NCBI RefSeq assembly: GCF_014899185.1
Contig: NZ_CP045201.1
Coordinates: forward strand, 3,263,501 to 3,327,500
Direction of reading: 5' to 3'
Length of the DNA: 64,000 nt
Source of the DNA: Pseudooceanicola spongiae
GTDB taxonomy: Bacteria > Pseudomonadota > Alphaproteobacteria > Rhodobacterales > Rhodobacteraceae
A model generated the notes under the pieces. The model ran no database searches and was not told where the DNA came from. It saw only the letters and a program-made list of their open reading frames with translations. Positions 17,786 to 26,120 of this stretch are shown here, piece after piece. Every line of letters begins with the position of its first letter. The first letter of the stretch is position 1. The position numbers and the translations under genes are program-made.

Positions 17786-18796
17786 TTGGGGTTTTCTCAG
17801 AGATACCAGTTGAGGGCAGAGCGCAGGCGCGGGCTGTTCCGGGCGTTTCGCAAACAGCGTGAATTGCGCTGTATTGTTGATCGGAGCGCAAAGATACGTC
17901 CGCGCGATATCCTGCTGTTCTCGACACTGCGCAATGAGCAACTGCGGTTGCCCTATTTTCTCGAATATTACCGGGACCTTGGCGTTAACCACTTTTTCTT
18001 CGTCGACAACGGCAGCGATGACGGTTCGGGCGAATATCTGACGGCGCAATCCGATTGCAGCGTCTGGCATACGACCGCCAGCTACAAAAAATCCCGCTTT
18101 GGCGTCGACTGGCTGAATGGATTGCAGGGGCGGTATGCCCATGGCCATTGGACGTTGGTTGTCGATCCGGATGAATTCTTTATCTATCCGTTCTGCGATA
18201 CCCGCCCGCTGAACGCGCTGACCGATTGGCTGGACGCCTCCTCGATCCGATCCTTTTCGGCGATGCTGCTGGATATGTACCCCAAGGGGCCTCTGGTCGC
18301 GCAGCCGTATCGCCCGGGGCAGAACCCCCTCGATATCGCGTCCTGGTTCGATTCCGGCAACTATACGGTGCAAAGAAACTGGAAATATGGCAATCTGTGG
18401 ATTCAGGGTGGCCCGCGCACGCGGGTGTTTTTCGCCGACCGGCCTCATATGGCACCGGCATTGAACAAGATCCCGCTGGTGCGTTGGGACCGCTCTTATG
18501 CCTACATCAGTTCAACCCACATGCTGTTGCCGCGGGGGCTGAATCTGGTGTTCGACGAATGGGGCGGGGAAAAAGCCAGTGGCATCCTGCTGCATACCAA
18601 GTTCCTCAACACCTTCGGCGAGAAGGCGGAGGAGGAGCTGGCGCGTGGTCAGCATTATGGCGGCAGCCGGGAATACAAAGCCTATCACGCACAGATGAAA
18701 GCCGACCCGGAGCTTTGGTGCAAATGGTCTGAGAAATATATCAACTGGCGGCAGCTGGAGATCCTTGGGCTGATGTCCAAGGGGAACTGGGCCTAG
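17786..18796 (+). CDS. Glycosyltransferase family 2-like protein (PF13704 type)
   Basis: The 336-residue protein contains the block ILLFSTLRNEQLRLPYFLEYYRDLGVNHFFFVDNGSDDGSGEYL, followed by HWTLVVDPDEFFIYP, where DPDE is the likely metal and donor site. This architecture is typical of glycosyltransferases in alphaproteobacterial exopolysaccharide loci. The start is TTG 17786, preceded by AGAGGG. It ends 15 bases before the next gene and belongs to the same run of glycan genes. Acceptor and sugar are unknown. Confidence 0.8.
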   Translation: MGFSQRYQLRAERRRGLFRAFRKQRELRCIVDRSAKIRPRDILLFSTLRNEQLRLPYFLEYYRDLGVNHFFFVDNGSDDGSGEYLTAQSDCSVWHTTASYKKSRFGVDWLNGLQGRYAHGHWTLVVDPDEFFIYPFCDTRPLNALTDWLDASSIRSFSAMLLDMYPKGPLVAQPYRPGQNPLDIASWFDSGNYTVQRNWKYGNLWIQGGPRTRVFFADRPHMAPALNKIPLVRWDRSYAYISSTHMLLPRGLNLVFDEWGGEKASGILLHTKFLNTFGEKAEEELARGQHYGGSREYKAYHAQMKADPELWCKWSEKYINWRQLEILGLMSKGNWA

Positions 18797-18811
18797 AGTG
18801 GGGACGCGGGT

Positions 18812-20512
18812 GTGAGCGTTGGCATCGTGATGCTGGTGCATACGGCCCTCGACAGGGCCGAACAGGTCGCGCGACACTGGTCCGCGGCGGGGTGTCCCAT
18901 CGTCATCCATTGTGACCGGCGGGTGCCGCGCAAGGTCTTCGACGCCTTCAGGGCCTCTCTCGGGGATATCGCGACGATCCACTTTTCCAAGCGGCATCGC
19001 TGTGAATGGGGCACATGGGGCATCGTCGCGGCGACTCAGGACGCCTGCGAGGTTATGCTGAGCCGCTATGCGGATGCGCGCCACGTCTATCTTGCCTCCG
19101 GGTCCTGCCTGCCGCTGCGCCCGGTGCAGGAGCTGGTCGATTACCTCGCGGCGCGGCCGCAGACGGACTTCATCGAAAGCGCAACGACGGCGGATGTGCC
19201 CTGGACGGTGGGCGGGCTGGACGAGGAACGCTTTACCCTCAGGTTTCCGTTTTCGTGGAAAAAGCATCGCAAGGCGTTTGACTGGTATGTCGCCGTGCAA
19301 CGCCGGACGCGGTTTCGCAGGGCCATCCCGAACGGGCTGGTGCCGCATATGGGCAGCCAGTGGTGGTGCCTGACGCGCGGGACGCTCTCGGCGATCCTGA
19401 ATGACAGCATGCGGCCGACGTTTGATCGGTATTTCAGCAAGGTCTGGATCCCGGACGAGAGCTATTTTCAATCCCTCGCGCGGATCTATTCCGGCCATAT
19501 CGAGAGCCGGTCCCTGACTCTTTCGAAGTTCGATTTTCAGGGCAAGCCGCATATTTTCTATGATGATCACCTGCAATTGCTGCGCCGGTCCGACTGTTTT
19601 GTCGCGCGCAAGATCTGGCCACAGGCGAGCCGTCTGTACCGCGCCTTTCTGACCGACGCCGAGGCGGCGATGAAGCGGACCGAGCCGAACCCCGGCAAGA
19701 TCGACCGCATCTTTTCCAAGGCGGTGGAGCGGCGCACGCGCGGGCGACCGGGCCTCTATATGCAGAGCCGCTATCCCAACGAGGGCTGGGAAAACGGGCT
19801 GACGGGGGCCAAATATTCGGTGTTTCAGGGCTTTACCGAGCTGTTCGAGGATTTCGAGGGCTGGCTGGCGCGCACCACGGGGTGCCGCGTGCATGGCCAT
19901 CTGTTCGGCCCCGAGGATGCTCAGTTCGCCGGTGGTCAGGAGGTGATCAATGGCGCGCTGATGGCCTCGGCGCGGCTGCGCGACCACAATGCCCGCGATT
20001 TCCTGACCAATGTGATCTGGAACACCCGCGGCGAGCGGCAGTGCTTTCAGTACGGACCGCGGGCCAATCAGTCGGTGGCCTGGGACATGGCGAAGGATTC
20101 CAATGCACAGATCGCGGTGATTTCGGGCGCTTGGGCGGTGCCGCTGTTCCAGTCGCAGCGCAATTTCATCGAGATCCGGCGCGAGGCGGCGCGGCTGCAG
20201 AAGATCGAGAGCGAATTCATCAATGCCCTGCGCTCGCCCTACTCCAAGGGGCATTTCAGGATCTGGTCGATGGCGGATTTCGTCGAAGCCCCGATGGAGC
20301 CGCTGCAGAGCGCGATCGAGGATATCAGCCTGCACGGGAGACGTCTGACCGAGGTGCCGAAAATGGTGGATCTGACCGGCTTCAGCCAGTTCCTGCAGGA
20401 CCTGAAGAATCAGGGGATGCACCCCTACCTGATGGGCGATTTCCCGGCCTTGGCCGAAGAAGCGCCGGTCTCCGTTGAGCAGGTTCGCAAACCCTATCCC
20501 ATTCATAAGTAA
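18812..20512 (+). CDS. Core-2/I-branching enzyme-like glycosyltransferase (GT14) with C-terminal extension (DUF5927-like)
   Basis: The N-terminal half (about 1-260) resembles GT14 branching beta-glycosyltransferases: VMLVHTALDRAEQVARHW, IVIHCDRRVP, HVYLASGSCLPLRPVQELVDYL, IPNGLVPHMGSQWWCLTRGTLSAIL and KVWIPDESYFQSLARIY. The C-terminal half (about 290-566) is a separate conserved region (GKIDRIFSKAVERRTRGRPGLYMQSRYPNEGWENG; HGHLFGPEDAQFAGGQ) found attached to such enzymes in Rhodobacteraceae, function unknown. The start is GTG 18812. It is 6 bases from the sulfotransferase gene, so this enzyme may build the chain that is then sulfated. Confidence 0.8.
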   Translation: MSVGIVMLVHTALDRAEQVARHWSAAGCPIVIHCDRRVPRKVFDAFRASLGDIATIHFSKRHRCEWGTWGIVAATQDACEVMLSRYADARHVYLASGSCLPLRPVQELVDYLAARPQTDFIESATTADVPWTVGGLDEERFTLRFPFSWKKHRKAFDWYVAVQRRTRFRRAIPNGLVPHMGSQWWCLTRGTLSAILNDSMRPTFDRYFSKVWIPDESYFQSLARIYSGHIESRSLTLSKFDFQGKPHIFYDDHLQLLRRSDCFVARKIWPQASRLYRAFLTDAEAAMKRTEPNPGKIDRIFSKAVERRTRGRPGLYMQSRYPNEGWENGLTGAKYSVFQGFTELFEDFEGWLARTTGCRVHGHLFGPEDAQFAGGQEVINGALMASARLRDHNARDFLTNVIWNTRGERQCFQYGPRANQSVAWDMAKDSNAQIAVISGAWAVPLFQSQRNFIEIRREAARLQKIESEFINALRSPYSKGHFRIWSMADFVEAPMEPLQSAIEDISLHGRRLTEVPKMVDLTGFSQFLQDLKNQGMHPYLMGDFPALAEEAPVSVEQVRKPYPIHK

Positions 20513-20518
20513 GGCCTG

Positions 20519-21937
20519 ATGCCCCAGTTTACCTCTTTCGTCGTATTTGCGGAAATGCGCACCGGGTCCAATTTCCTGGAGGCCAACCTGAATGCTCTGG
20601 AGGGCGTGAGCTGTCTGGGCGAGGCGTTCAATCCGCATTTCATCGGCTATCCCAACAAGGACAGCTGCCTCGGGCTGGGGCAGGCCGAGCGTGACCGCGA
20701 CCCGGGTCTCTTGCTGGAGAGGGTGCGAGAGGCGCCGGGGCTGAACGGCTTCCGGTTTTTTCATGACCACGATGCCCGCGCGCTGGAGCTGGTTCTGGCG
20801 GACCGGGCCTGCGCCAAGATCATCCTGACGCGCAACCCGGCGGAGAGCTATGTCAGCTGGAAGATCGCGCAGGCCACGGGGCAATGGAAGCTGACCGATG
20901 TGCGCCGTCGCCGCGAGGAAACGGTGGCATTCGACGCGGTGGAGTTCGAGGCGCATCTGAGCACGCTTCAGGCCTTTCAGATCCGGCTGCTGAACGCCCT
21001 GCAGGTCAGCGGGCAGACGGCCTTCTACCTCGATTACGAGGATCTGCAGGATGTCGCGGTGATGAATGGCCTCGCCGCCTATCTGGGGGTCGAGGGGCGT
21101 CTGGAGACGCTGGATCAGAACCTGAAGGTGCAAAACCCCGCTGCTCTGGCTGAAAAGGTTGGGAATTTCGCGCAGATGGAGGAGGGGCTGGCGCGGCTGG
21201 ATCGCTTCAACCTGACGCGCACGCCGAACTTTGAGCCGCGACGCGGGCCGCAGGTGCCGTCCTTTGTCGCCGGGGGCGGGCTGCTCTTTATGCCGGTGAA
21301 GGGCGGGCCGGAGGCGGATGTGACGCAGTGGCTTGCCCAGCTGAACGGTGGCGCGCTGGAGGAGGGTTTTCACCAGAAAAGCCTGCGCCAGTGGAAGCGA
21401 TCGCGCCCCGGTCATCGCAGCTTTGCCGTGCTGCGCCATCCGGTCGTGCGCGCCCATGCGGTGTTCTGCGACAAGATCCTGTCGACCGGGCCGGGGGCCT
21501 TTCTGGAGATCCGCAAGGTGCTGCGTCAGCGCTTCAAGCTGGCCATCCCTGAGGTGGTCGATCCGGGCTATGCGCCGCGCCATCACCGGGCGGGGTTTCT
21601 GGCGTTCCTCGATTTTCTGAAGGTCAATCTGGCGGGGCAGTCCGGGCTGCGGGTCGATCCGCACTGGGCCACGCAGGCGGCAGTGCTGGAGGGGATGGCG
21701 CAATTCGCCCTGCCGGATCAGCTGGTGCGCGAGGACGAGATGGAGGTGGCGCTGCCGGCCCTGGCGCGCAGCGCCGGAACATCGGGGCCGGTGCCGCCGC
21801 TGCTGTGCGACGGGGCGCCGGATCTGCCCTATGGGTTGGCGGTGATCTATGACGACGAGGTCGAGGCCCGCGTCGCCGATCTGTATCAGCGCGATTACAT
21901 GCTGTTTGGCTTTGGCCCCTGGCAGGGGGAGCGTTGA
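20519..21937 (+). CDS. NodH-like sulfotransferase with two tandem sulfotransferase-like modules
   Basis: The 472-residue protein starts with a PAPS-dependent sulfotransferase fold: FVVFAEMRTGSNFLEANLNAL holds the 5'-phosphosulfate loop (RTGSNFL), and KIILTRNPAESYVSWKIAQATGQW holds the 3'-phosphate motif (RNP...SYVS). After about residue 240 a second module begins (SFVAGGGLLFMPVKGG), with RSFAVLRHPVVRAHAVFCDKIL as a degenerate 3'-phosphate motif. Single-module NodH proteins are about 250 residues, so this is a tandem fusion. It likely sulfates a surface glycan made by the neighbouring enzymes, with CysQ (12.4 kb) removing PAP. Which module is catalytic is inference, and the first looks more complete. 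Confidence 0.75.
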   Translation: MPQFTSFVVFAEMRTGSNFLEANLNALEGVSCLGEAFNPHFIGYPNKDSCLGLGQAERDRDPGLLLERVREAPGLNGFRFFHDHDARALELVLADRACAKIILTRNPAESYVSWKIAQATGQWKLTDVRRRREETVAFDAVEFEAHLSTLQAFQIRLLNALQVSGQTAFYLDYEDLQDVAVMNGLAAYLGVEGRLETLDQNLKVQNPAALAEKVGNFAQMEEGLARLDRFNLTRTPNFEPRRGPQVPSFVAGGGLLFMPVKGGPEADVTQWLAQLNGGALEEGFHQKSLRQWKRSRPGHRSFAVLRHPVVRAHAVFCDKILSTGPGAFLEIRKVLRQRFKLAIPEVVDPGYAPRHHRAGFLAFLDFLKVNLAGQSGLRVDPHWATQAAVLEGMAQFALPDQLVREDEMEVALPALARSAGTSGPVPPLLCDGAPDLPYGLAVIYDDEVEARVADLYQRDYMLFGFGPWQGER

Positions 21938-21999
21938 CGCGCCGGGGCCTGAGTGCGACGCTGCTGCAAAGGGCCCGGCAGCGGGCCTGTGGTGCCAGC

Positions 22000-22015
22000 A
22001 GGAGGCCGGATCATT
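22000..22015 (+). promoter_or_regulatory. Perfect Shine-Dalgarno followed by an ATT start codon
   Basis: AGGAGG (22000-22005) is followed after 7 bases by ATT (22013), exactly where glutathione S-transferase homologues start (ISITVHHLNNSRSQ, with I where others have M). No ATG, GTG or TTG lies between the site and the conserved sequence. The nearest canonical in-frame start is GTG 21953, upstream of the site. Confidence 0.6.
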
Positions 22016-22645
22016 TCCATCACCGTTCATCACCTGAATAACTCGCGGTCGCAGCGTATCCTGTGGCTGCTGGAGGAGCTGGGGCTGCCCTATACGATCA
22101 CGCGATATCAGCGTGATTCCAAGACGATGCTGGCCCCGGCGTCGCTGAAAAAGGTGCATGCCCTGGGCAAGTCACCCGTGATCGTGGACGAGGAGACCGG
22201 CCTGACCGTGGCCGAAACCGCCGTGATCGTGAATTACCTGATAGCCAAGGCGGGCGGGCGGATGGGCGCGCCGGGCGAGGCCGCGGCGGATCTGCGCTAT
22301 CAATACTGGATGCATTATGCCGAAGGATCGCTGATGCCGCCGCTGGTGCTGAAGCTGGTCATGGGGCGGGTGCCGGTGATGGGGCGGTTCGCCATGAAGA
22401 AGGTGCAGCCGATGATCGACAACCACCTCGATTTCGTCGAGGGCGAGCTGGCGGCGCGGCAGTGGTTCTCGGGGGACGACATCGGCGGTGCCGATGTGAT
22501 GATGAGCTTTCCGCTGGAGGCCGCGCGCAGCAGGGCTGGTCTGAACAGCTCACGCCCCGCGACGATGGCCTGGCTGAAGCGCATCCACGCGCGGCCCGCC
22601 TATCAGGCGGCGTTGGCGCAGGGCGGGCCCTACGCCTATGCCTGA
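22013..22645 (+). CDS. Glutathione S-transferase family protein
   Basis: The protein has a thioredoxin-like N-terminal domain (ITVHHLNNSRSQRILWLLEELGLPYTI), in which HLNNSRSQR carries the catalytic Ser/Asn region, and then LGKSPVIVDEETGLTVAETAVIVNYL, the glutathione gamma-Glu site (cis-Pro then ES/ET). The C-terminal helical domain follows (ARPAYQAALAQGG). Length is about 210 residues from ATT 22013, normal for the family. It detoxifies or conjugates electrophiles in the cytoplasm; the substrate is unknown. If the canonical GTG at 21953 is used instead, 20 unusual Cys/Pro-rich residues are added. A strong terminator follows. Confidence 0.88.
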   Translation: MSITVHHLNNSRSQRILWLLEELGLPYTITRYQRDSKTMLAPASLKKVHALGKSPVIVDEETGLTVAETAVIVNYLIAKAGGRMGAPGEAAADLRYQYWMHYAEGSLMPPLVLKLVMGRVPVMGRFAMKKVQPMIDNHLDFVEGELAARQWFSGDDIGGADVMMSFPLEAARSRAGLNSSRPATMAWLKRIHARPAYQAALAQGGPYAYA

Positions 22646-22659
22646 GGACTGAAAACGCG

Positions 22660-22683
22660 AAAGGGTCCCTGCGGGCCCTTTTT
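22660..22683 (+). terminator. Rho-independent terminator after GST gene
   Basis: A 9-bp stem (AAAGGGTCC with GGGCCCTTT, one G-T pair, loop CTGC) runs into five T residues, 14 bases after the stop. It ends the + strand glycan run. Confidence 0.85.
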
Positions 22684-22705
22684 CGGTGCTCTGGCACACC
22701 TGCGG

Positions 22706-23170
22706 TCAGGCGGCCTGCATGTTCTGGTCCGAGGTCAGGATCGCATAAAGCGTCGCGGCGTCCTGATTGGCGCGCAGTTTCTTGCACAACGCCACATCGC
22801 GCAGACTGCGCGACACCAGGGCCAGAGCCTTGAGGTGTTCGACCCCTGCCTCTTCGGGCGCGAAAAGCGCGAAGATCAGGTCGACCGGAAGCCGGTCGAT
22901 CGAGTTGAAATCAACAGGTCTTTCCAGCACGATAAACGCGCCCTGAACCTTGTCGATGCCGGACAGGCGCGCATGCGGCAGCGCAACCCCGTGACCGACT
23001 CCGGTGGGACCAAGGCTTTCACGCTCCTGCAATGCTTCGACAACGCGGTTCTGGTCCAGTCCGTGTGCGGACTGGGCCAGTTCCCCGATATCATGCAAGA
23101 GGCGTTTCTTGCTGGAAGCCGATGCGATCACCTTGATCGCCTCCGGCTTTAGAATCTGTGACAGTTTCAT
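22706..23170 (-). CDS. ptsN: PTS IIA-like nitrogen-regulatory protein PtsN (EIIA-Ntr)
   Basis: PtsN is the terminal phospho-acceptor of the nitrogen PTS, which links carbon and nitrogen state to potassium transport and other regulators. The 154-residue protein has the phosphorylated histidine in GVALPHARLSGIDKVQGAF and the EIIA fold throughout (MKLSQILKPEAIKVIASASSKKRLLHDIGELA). It follows hpf on the minus strand after 50 bases. The arrangement lptB-hpf-ptsN is conserved in many proteobacteria, often with rpoN, which is not here. Confidence 0.95.
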   Translation of the reverse strand: MKLSQILKPEAIKVIASASSKKRLLHDIGELAQSAHGLDQNRVVEALQERESLGPTGVGHGVALPHARLSGIDKVQGAFIVLERPVDFNSIDRLPVDLIFALFAPEEAGVEHLKALALVSRSLRDVALCKKLRANQDAATLYAILTSDQNMQAA

Positions 23171-23220
23171 CCTGCCTCTTGTCTGCTTCGAGAGGGCCCG
23201 CTTTGGGCGAGCCCTGATGT

Positions 23221-23790
23221 CTAGCTGCGCGGATCGATCCAGCCGATATTTCCGTCGTCGCGCCGATATACGACGTTGATCCCGTCTTTGCCATCCTTGC
23301 GGAAAACCAAAAGCGGAGCACCGGCGAGTTCCATATGCATGACGGCTTCGCCGACTGAGAGCGAGGGAATCTGCGTCTCCATCTCTGCGACGATAACGGG
23401 TGTAAGCGTTTCCGGCTCCGAATCCCCGTGATCCTCGTCCGAGGCGAGGATATATGAGGAGGCGCCCAGAAGTTCAACCGGCTCGACACGCGATTTGTGG
23501 TGATCCTTCAACCTGCGCTTGTAACGGCGCAGCTGTTTTTCCATTTTCTCGGAACATGCCTCAAATGCAGCATAGATTTCCGGCGCGCGCGCCTTGGCCT
23601 GGGCCGTCAGCCCGGTGCTGAGGTGAACAGTGGCCTCACAGATGTATTCGTGGGCGCTTTTGGAAAAAGTGATCTGCGCATCGGTCGGCCGTTCGGCGTA
23701 TTTGGCAACAGCGGTGCCCAGACCGTCCTTGACGTGGGTCTGCAGGGCGTCGCCGATATCAATCTGTTTGCCTGTGATTTGGTAGCGCAT
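23221..23790 (-). CDS. hpf: Long-form ribosome hibernation promoting factor
   Basis: Long HPF binds the 30S subunit and dimerises ribosomes into inactive 100S particles in stationary phase. The 189-residue protein has the N-terminal S30AE domain (MRYQITGKQIDIGDALQTHVKDGLGTAVAKY ... RYKRRLKDHHK) and the C-terminal dimerisation domain (SVGEAVMHMELAGAPLLVFRKDGKDGINVVYRRDDGNIGWIDP). The presence of the second domain makes this the long type typical of bacteria without a separate RMF. The upstream GAGGAGACGGT fits a good ribosome-binding site. It is the first gene of the hpf-ptsN unit. Confidence 0.96.
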   Translation of the reverse strand: MRYQITGKQIDIGDALQTHVKDGLGTAVAKYAERPTDAQITFSKSAHEYICEATVHLSTGLTAQAKARAPEIYAAFEACSEKMEKQLRRYKRRLKDHHKSRVEPVELLGASSYILASDEDHGDSEPETLTPVIVAEMETQIPSLSVGEAVMHMELAGAPLLVFRKDGKDGINVVYRRDDGNIGWIDPRS

Positions 23791-24170
23791 ACCGTCTCCT
23801 CTTCATGACAATCCGGGCGTGATCCAGCGGCAAAGGCCGCCGGAATTCTCAGGTCCGGATGCTGCGGAAAAATGACAGACCCGGCGCCATGATCCGGGTA
23901 ATACCGCCAAAGCGGGTGCCGGATGTGACTATGGCGTAACGTGTTACTGTCATGACATCATTTGAGGATAAGAGGCCCATACCTGTCAATGAAATGTGCT
24001 GTGATGGGTTGCCGGAACCTTAGCCGTTTCGCGCCGATTTGTCGTGGATTTCGCTGTGGTTCAGCCGCCGCAGCCTTGCAGCGCTGGCCTTTTGCGGGGC
24101 CTGCGCAAACCGCGTAAGGCGCGGCAGCATCAGCGGTTTTCAGCTATTCGCCCGACATCGGATGCAAGGT
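23791..24170. other. Non-coding region between lptB and hpf
   Basis: The 380 bases contain no gene I can support. Two short inverted repeats lie next to each other: GTAAC-GT-GTTAC (23936-23947) and TGTCATGACA (23948-23957). They may be operators for hpf, but I cannot place a convincing -35/-10 pair. In many relatives rpoN lies between lptB and hpf; no remnant of it is visible here. Confidence 0.4.
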
Positions 24171-24947
24171 TCAGCCGATCCTGAAGCTGTCGCCCAGATA
24201 GACCCGGCGCACGTTGTCGTTCTGCACGACTTCTTCGGGGGTTCCGGACATCAGAACCTTGCCGTCGTGCAGAATGTAGGCGCGGTCCACGATCTCAAGC
24301 GTTTCGCGGACGTTGTGGTCGGTGATCAGCACCCCGATTCCCCGTTTCTTGAGGTCGGAGACGAGGTGACGGATATCCTGCACAGAAATCGGGTCGACCC
24401 CGGCGAAAGGCTCATCAAGCAGCAGATACTTCGGTTCCGCCGCCAGACAGCGGGCGATCTCGACACGGCGACGCTCGCCCCCCGAGAGGGCCATGGCGGG
24501 GGCGCGGCGCAGATGCTCGATGGAAAATTCCGACAGCAGCTCTTCGAGGCGCTCGCGCTTCTTGTGGTTGTCGCTGTAGGTGATGTCGAGAATGGCGGCG
24601 ATGTTGTCTTCGACGTTCATGCCGCGAAAAATCGACATCTCCTGCGGCAGATAGCCGATGCCAAGCTTGGCGCGGCGATACATCGGCAGGCCGGTCACAT
24701 CGACGCCGTCCAGCGTGACGCTGCCGCCCTCGGGCACCACAAGACCGGCGATGGCGTAGAAACTGGTGGTCTTGCCCGAGCCGTTCGGCCCCAGCAGCGC
24801 AACAACCTCGCCCCGGTCGAGGGACATGGTGACGTCACGGATGACGACGCGCTTCTTGTAGGATTTCTGCAGGCCTTCGATCCTGAGGCCCTGAGTGCCG
24901 GTCGCGACAGCAGGCGCGGTGGTCTCCGCGGTTGGGCGAGACGCCAT
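24171..24947 (-). CDS. lptB: Lipopolysaccharide export ABC transporter ATPase LptB
   Basis: LptB powers extraction of LPS from the inner membrane with LptF, LptG and LptC. The 258-residue protein contains Walker A (GPNGSGKTT), Q-loop (GYLPQEMSIFRGMNVEDN), signature ALSGGERRRVEIARCLA, Walker B YLLLDEPFAG and the switch histidine (ITDHNVRETL), and the VYLGDSFRIG C-terminus of LptB. A short N-terminal extension (MASRPTAETTAPAVATGTQ) is added. It lies 3 bases after lptA on the minus strand; the lptC-lptA-lptB order is conserved. Confidence 0.97.
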   Translation of the reverse strand: MASRPTAETTAPAVATGTQGLRIEGLQKSYKKRVVIRDVTMSLDRGEVVALLGPNGSGKTTSFYAIAGLVVPEGGSVTLDGVDVTGLPMYRRAKLGIGYLPQEMSIFRGMNVEDNIAAILDITYSDNHKKRERLEELLSEFSIEHLRRAPAMALSGGERRRVEIARCLAAEPKYLLLDEPFAGVDPISVQDIRHLVSDLKKRGIGVLITDHNVRETLEIVDRAYILHDGKVLMSGTPEEVVQNDNVRRVYLGDSFRIG

Positions 24948-24950
24948 GAA

Positions 24951-25493
24951 TTATTCCTTGCCGCTTTGCAGGATCGTGCGGACGCGTCCTTCCATCCGGG
25001 CAGAGCCGGAGTCGAGATCGACGTGCATCACCTCGGACGCGATGGTGCTGTTGCCCTGGAGCAGCAGGACATTGCCACGCATCACGATATTGCCGTTGAC
25101 GACGTCGTAGTCGGCACGATCCCCTTCGGCGGCGTCTTCGCCGCTGACAAGGGTGACGCCGCCCGTGGCTTCGAGGCGGTCAATCTCGTCGCCCGCCTGA
25201 TTGTAGACCACCAGCACGCGCGGGGCCGAGAGCTTCATGTCGTTTTGCGCGACTTTGACGTTGCCCTCGAACACGGCGGTGCCATCGGTCTGGCTGACCG
25301 AAAGCGTGTCGGAATCGACGTTGATCGGGGCCTTGGTGTCGCCACTGCCGGTGCCGAAACTGACGCTGGTTTCCTGCGCAAGGGCGGGAGGGGCGATCAG
25401 CAGCGCTGCGGGAAGCGCCAGCGACAGGGCGGCAAGGCTGGCCATCGCAATGGCGCGGAACGGGCGGCTCACAGCCATGTCAACAGCGGGCAA
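24951..25493 (-). CDS. lptA: LPS transport periplasmic protein LptA
   Basis: LptA forms the periplasmic bridge that carries LPS to the outer membrane. The 180-residue precursor has a signal peptide ending ALLIAPPALAQ, then the OstA-like beta-jellyroll (INVDSDTLSVSQTDGTAVFEGNVKVAQNDMKLSAPRVLVVYN...). Starts at 25493 (ATG) or 25478 (ATG, MAVSRPFRA) are both possible; the second gives a more usual signal peptide. It lies 6 bases after lptC and 3 bases before lptB, in the conserved export operon. Confidence 0.9.
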   Translation of the reverse strand: MPAVDMAVSRPFRAIAMASLAALSLALPAALLIAPPALAQETSVSFGTGSGDTKAPINVDSDTLSVSQTDGTAVFEGNVKVAQNDMKLSAPRVLVVYNQAGDEIDRLEATGGVTLVSGEDAAEGDRADYDVVNGNIVMRGNVLLLQGNSTIASEVMHVDLDSGSARMEGRVRTILQSGKE

Positions 25494-25499
25494 AGGGGG

Positions 25500-26108
25500 T
25501 TACTCCTGAGGCTTGCCGGGGTCGTATACCAGTTTCACACCTTCGGTGAAAACCAAATACGCATCCCCGGTTGCGGGATCGGATGTCAGTGTCATCCGGC
25601 CAGCGGAAAAGTGGCCCGGTGGGCCATCGCCGCTGATCGGACCTTTGGATTCGGCATGGACCTGTCGCATCCCGGAGTCGAGGGCTTCGGTCAGGATCTT
25701 GTAGCCGGTGGACGAGGTTATGACGACGCCGCCCAGCAGCGTGGCCGTGTCGATGGGCTGGTCGATGATGCCGTGATCGCCGACGAAGGTGATCGTCTGA
25801 CCCGAGGTGAGGTCGATCTTGGCGGCGACATTGTCGGCCTCTTGCTGATTTGCGGCATTGGGGCGGGCGGTGTCGGCGGTGAAGGCAATCAGATCGCCGG
25901 TTTCATTGGTGCCGGAAAAGCTGGGCATGGTCACACGCTCGTTGCGCGCGGCGTCCCGCAGATCAATCGTGGAATAGGGCAGGGAGGCGTTCGGGTCATG
26001 GCTGCGCGACAGCAGGAAAACCGTCGACAGGATGCCGATGGCGCTGAGAGGCAGGATGACCTTGAGCCATGCCACCGCGCGGGAATAGGATCTTGCGGAC
26101 CGTGCCAC
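25500..26108 (-). CDS. lptC: LPS export protein LptC
   Basis: LptC is anchored in the inner membrane and passes LPS from LptBFG to LptA. The 202-residue protein has one N-terminal transmembrane segment (WLKVILPLSAIGILSTVFLLS, about 14-34), then the periplasmic OstA-like fold (GDHGIIDQPIDTATLLGGVVITSSTGYKILTEAL). Position between rnd and lptA on the same strand supports the call, because the sequence alone is variable in this family. Confidence 0.9.
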   Translation of the reverse strand: MARSARSYSRAVAWLKVILPLSAIGILSTVFLLSRSHDPNASLPYSTIDLRDAARNERVTMPSFSGTNETGDLIAFTADTARPNAANQQEADNVAAKIDLTSGQTITFVGDHGIIDQPIDTATLLGGVVITSSTGYKILTEALDSGMRQVHAESKGPISGDGPPGHFSAGRMTLTSDPATGDAYLVFTEGVKLVYDPGKPQE

Positions 26109-26120
26109 CTGCCGGATCCC

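Noticed and set aside
18512..22159. 1215-codon frame on the minus strand
   Set aside because: It is antisense to the GT14 and sulfotransferase genes and has no recognisable domain; composition is typical of a shadow.
23791..24170. Degenerate rpoN gene
   Set aside because: rpoN sits here in many relatives, but I found no remnant of sigma-54 motifs; its absence at this locus is common in Rhodobacteraceae.
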